DNA of 5,815 bases, from the NCBI GenBank assembly GCA_905198825.1, contig CAJKEF010000083.1, positions 1 through 5,815 on the forward strand. The letters are read 5' to 3'. Under the pieces are notes generated by a model. That model did no database searches, was not told where the DNA came from, and was given only the letters and a program-made list of their open reading frames with translations. Both the position numbers and the translations under genes were made by a program. Below are positions 5,346-5,815 of the stretch, one piece after another (the first letter of the stretch is position 1; each line of letters opens with the position of its first letter). The stretch is from an uncultured Collinsella sp. (GTDB taxonomy: Bacteria; Actinomycetota; Coriobacteriia; Coriobacteriales; Coriobacteriaceae).

Positions 5346-5815
5346 CTACGCCGCAAGGGACTGTCTCCGGAACTCCTCCGGGGTCAGTCCCTTCAGTTTA
5401 ACCTGGCGCCTCCTCGTGTTCCAATGGACCACGAAGTCGTCGAGGTCCGCCTTGAAGGACTCGAAGTCCGGCCACGTCCTTCCGCGGAAGAACTCGTCCT
5501 TGATGTGGCCGAACACCTGCTCCGTCGCGCCGTTGTCGATGCAGTTGCCCTTCCGGGACATGCTCTGCACCACGCCGGCCTCCTCCAACCGCCTGCACCA
5601 ACCGGCCTGCTGGTACTGCCAGCCCATGTCCGAGTGCAGGATCGGCCTGGAGCCCTCGGGCTTCCTGGACACGAGCTGGTCGAGCAGCTCGTGCTGCTGA
5701 GCCATGTTGGGGTGCAGCGACGTGGACCAGGCGACGATCTCCTTGCTGCCGAAGTCGTAGACCGGCGCGAAGTAGGCCTTGCCCCAGGGCTGCTTGAACT
5801 CGGTGACGTCGGTGC
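5346..5815 (-). CDS. IS3-family transposase (OrfB, DDE integrase core), C-terminal part
   Basis: The minus-strand frame is open from the window edge to the TAG at 5346-5348, giving 155 visible residues; the ATG at 5705 is internal, not the start. All three catalytic residues are visible: Asp in TDVTEF at visible residue 2, Asp in HSDMGWQY at residue 62, and Glu in GATEQVFGHIK at residue 98. The last two are 35 residues apart, the DD35E spacing of IS3 OrfB. Other family marks are SMSRKGNCIDN and the C-terminal WNTRRRQVKLKGLTPEEFR. The protein cuts and joins IS ends through an rve-type domain. Its N-terminal part, and any OrfA with a -1 frameshift, lie outside the window, so intactness is unknown. 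The visible part has no frameshift or stop, which suggests a recent or active copy. Confidence 0.92.
   Translation of the reverse strand, partial: TDVTEFKQPWGKAYFAPVYDFGSKEIVAWSTSLHPNMAQQHELLDQLVSRKPEGSRPILHSDMGWQYQQAGWCRRLEEAGVVQSMSRKGNCIDNGATEQVFGHIKDEFFRGRTWPDFESFKADLDDFVVHWNTRRRQVKLKGLTPEEFRRQSLAA
5357..5391. repeat. Nested inverted repeat within the transposase 3' end
   Basis: GGGACTG (5357-5363) pairs with CAGTCCC (5385-5391), and inside it CCGGA (5367-5371) pairs with TCCGG (5377-5381). It lies in coding sequence just inside the IS end. Such a structure could hinder transcription or translation entering from the ABC operon, but it may be incidental to the codons. Confidence 0.45.

Larger units (their letters stand above)
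5308..5815 (-). mobile_element. IS3-family (IS150-like) insertion sequence, partial
   Basis: The transposase-downstream end begins at 5308 with TGAACTGCACCCC followed by AAAACTTGGAC, closely resembling terminal inverted repeats of IS150-group elements, which begin with TG. The transposase stop codon lies 38 bases inside this end, a normal arrangement. The other end, the upstream OrfA region and the rest of the transposase are outside the window. The element lies 48 bases after the ABC operon stop and is transcribed towards it. A target duplication cannot be checked with one end only. Confidence 0.75.

Noticed and set aside
5326..5700. A 124-residue plus-strand frame in the IS
   Set aside because: The opposite strand carries a transposase with the complete DDE triad and correct spacing. 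The plus frame has no family resemblance.

Overview
The window looks like part of a high-GC gut Actinomycetota chromosome. A Collinsella-like member of the Coriobacteriia is my best guess. It rests on codon use, strong AAGGAGG-type ribosome binding sites, and the resemblance of the MarR and ABC proteins to families I know from Coriobacteriia and Firmicutes. I could not run a taxonomic comparison.

Layout, left to right. (1) Bases 1-601, minus strand: the N-terminal 200 residues of a PdxY/PdxK-type pyridoxal/pyridoxamine kinase, cut by the window edge. (2) Bases 602-1036: a gene-free divergent intergenic region. It holds a long imperfect hairpin (799-896), a perfect 12-bp-stem palindrome (910-937), a strong sigma-70 type promoter (953-981), and a 9-bp inverted repeat (980-988/1007-1015) that touches the -10 box. 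(3) Bases 1037-5259, plus strand: a compact three-gene operon of a MarR-family regulator and two ABC exporter half-transporters. Each gene overlaps the next by 8 bases. (4) Bases 5260-5345: a short junction with no recognisable terminator, containing an IS3-type terminal sequence and traces of what may be an older IS copy. (5) Bases 5346-5815, minus strand: the C-terminal part of an IS3-family (IS150-like) DDE transposase, convergent with the operon and running off the window.

How the genes work together. The two ABC proteins form a textbook heterodimeric type IV exporter. The first subunit has lost consensus residues in Walker A, Walker B and the H-loop but keeps its SGGQ signature. The second keeps consensus Walker A, Walker B Glu and H-loop His but has an LSQGQ signature. 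Together this predicts one degenerate and one catalytic ATP site. The MarR protein is co-transcribed and probably represses its own promoter through the inverted repeat, releasing it when an unknown, likely toxic, substrate binds. The exporter substrate cannot be read from the sequence.

The least explained parts are the structured non-coding block at 799-937, the Cys/His cluster in the MarR N-terminal region, the Trp/His-rich linker of the second ABC subunit, and the palindrome plus 14-bp repeat at the IS junction. I see no CRISPR array, tRNA, rRNA or phage genes.
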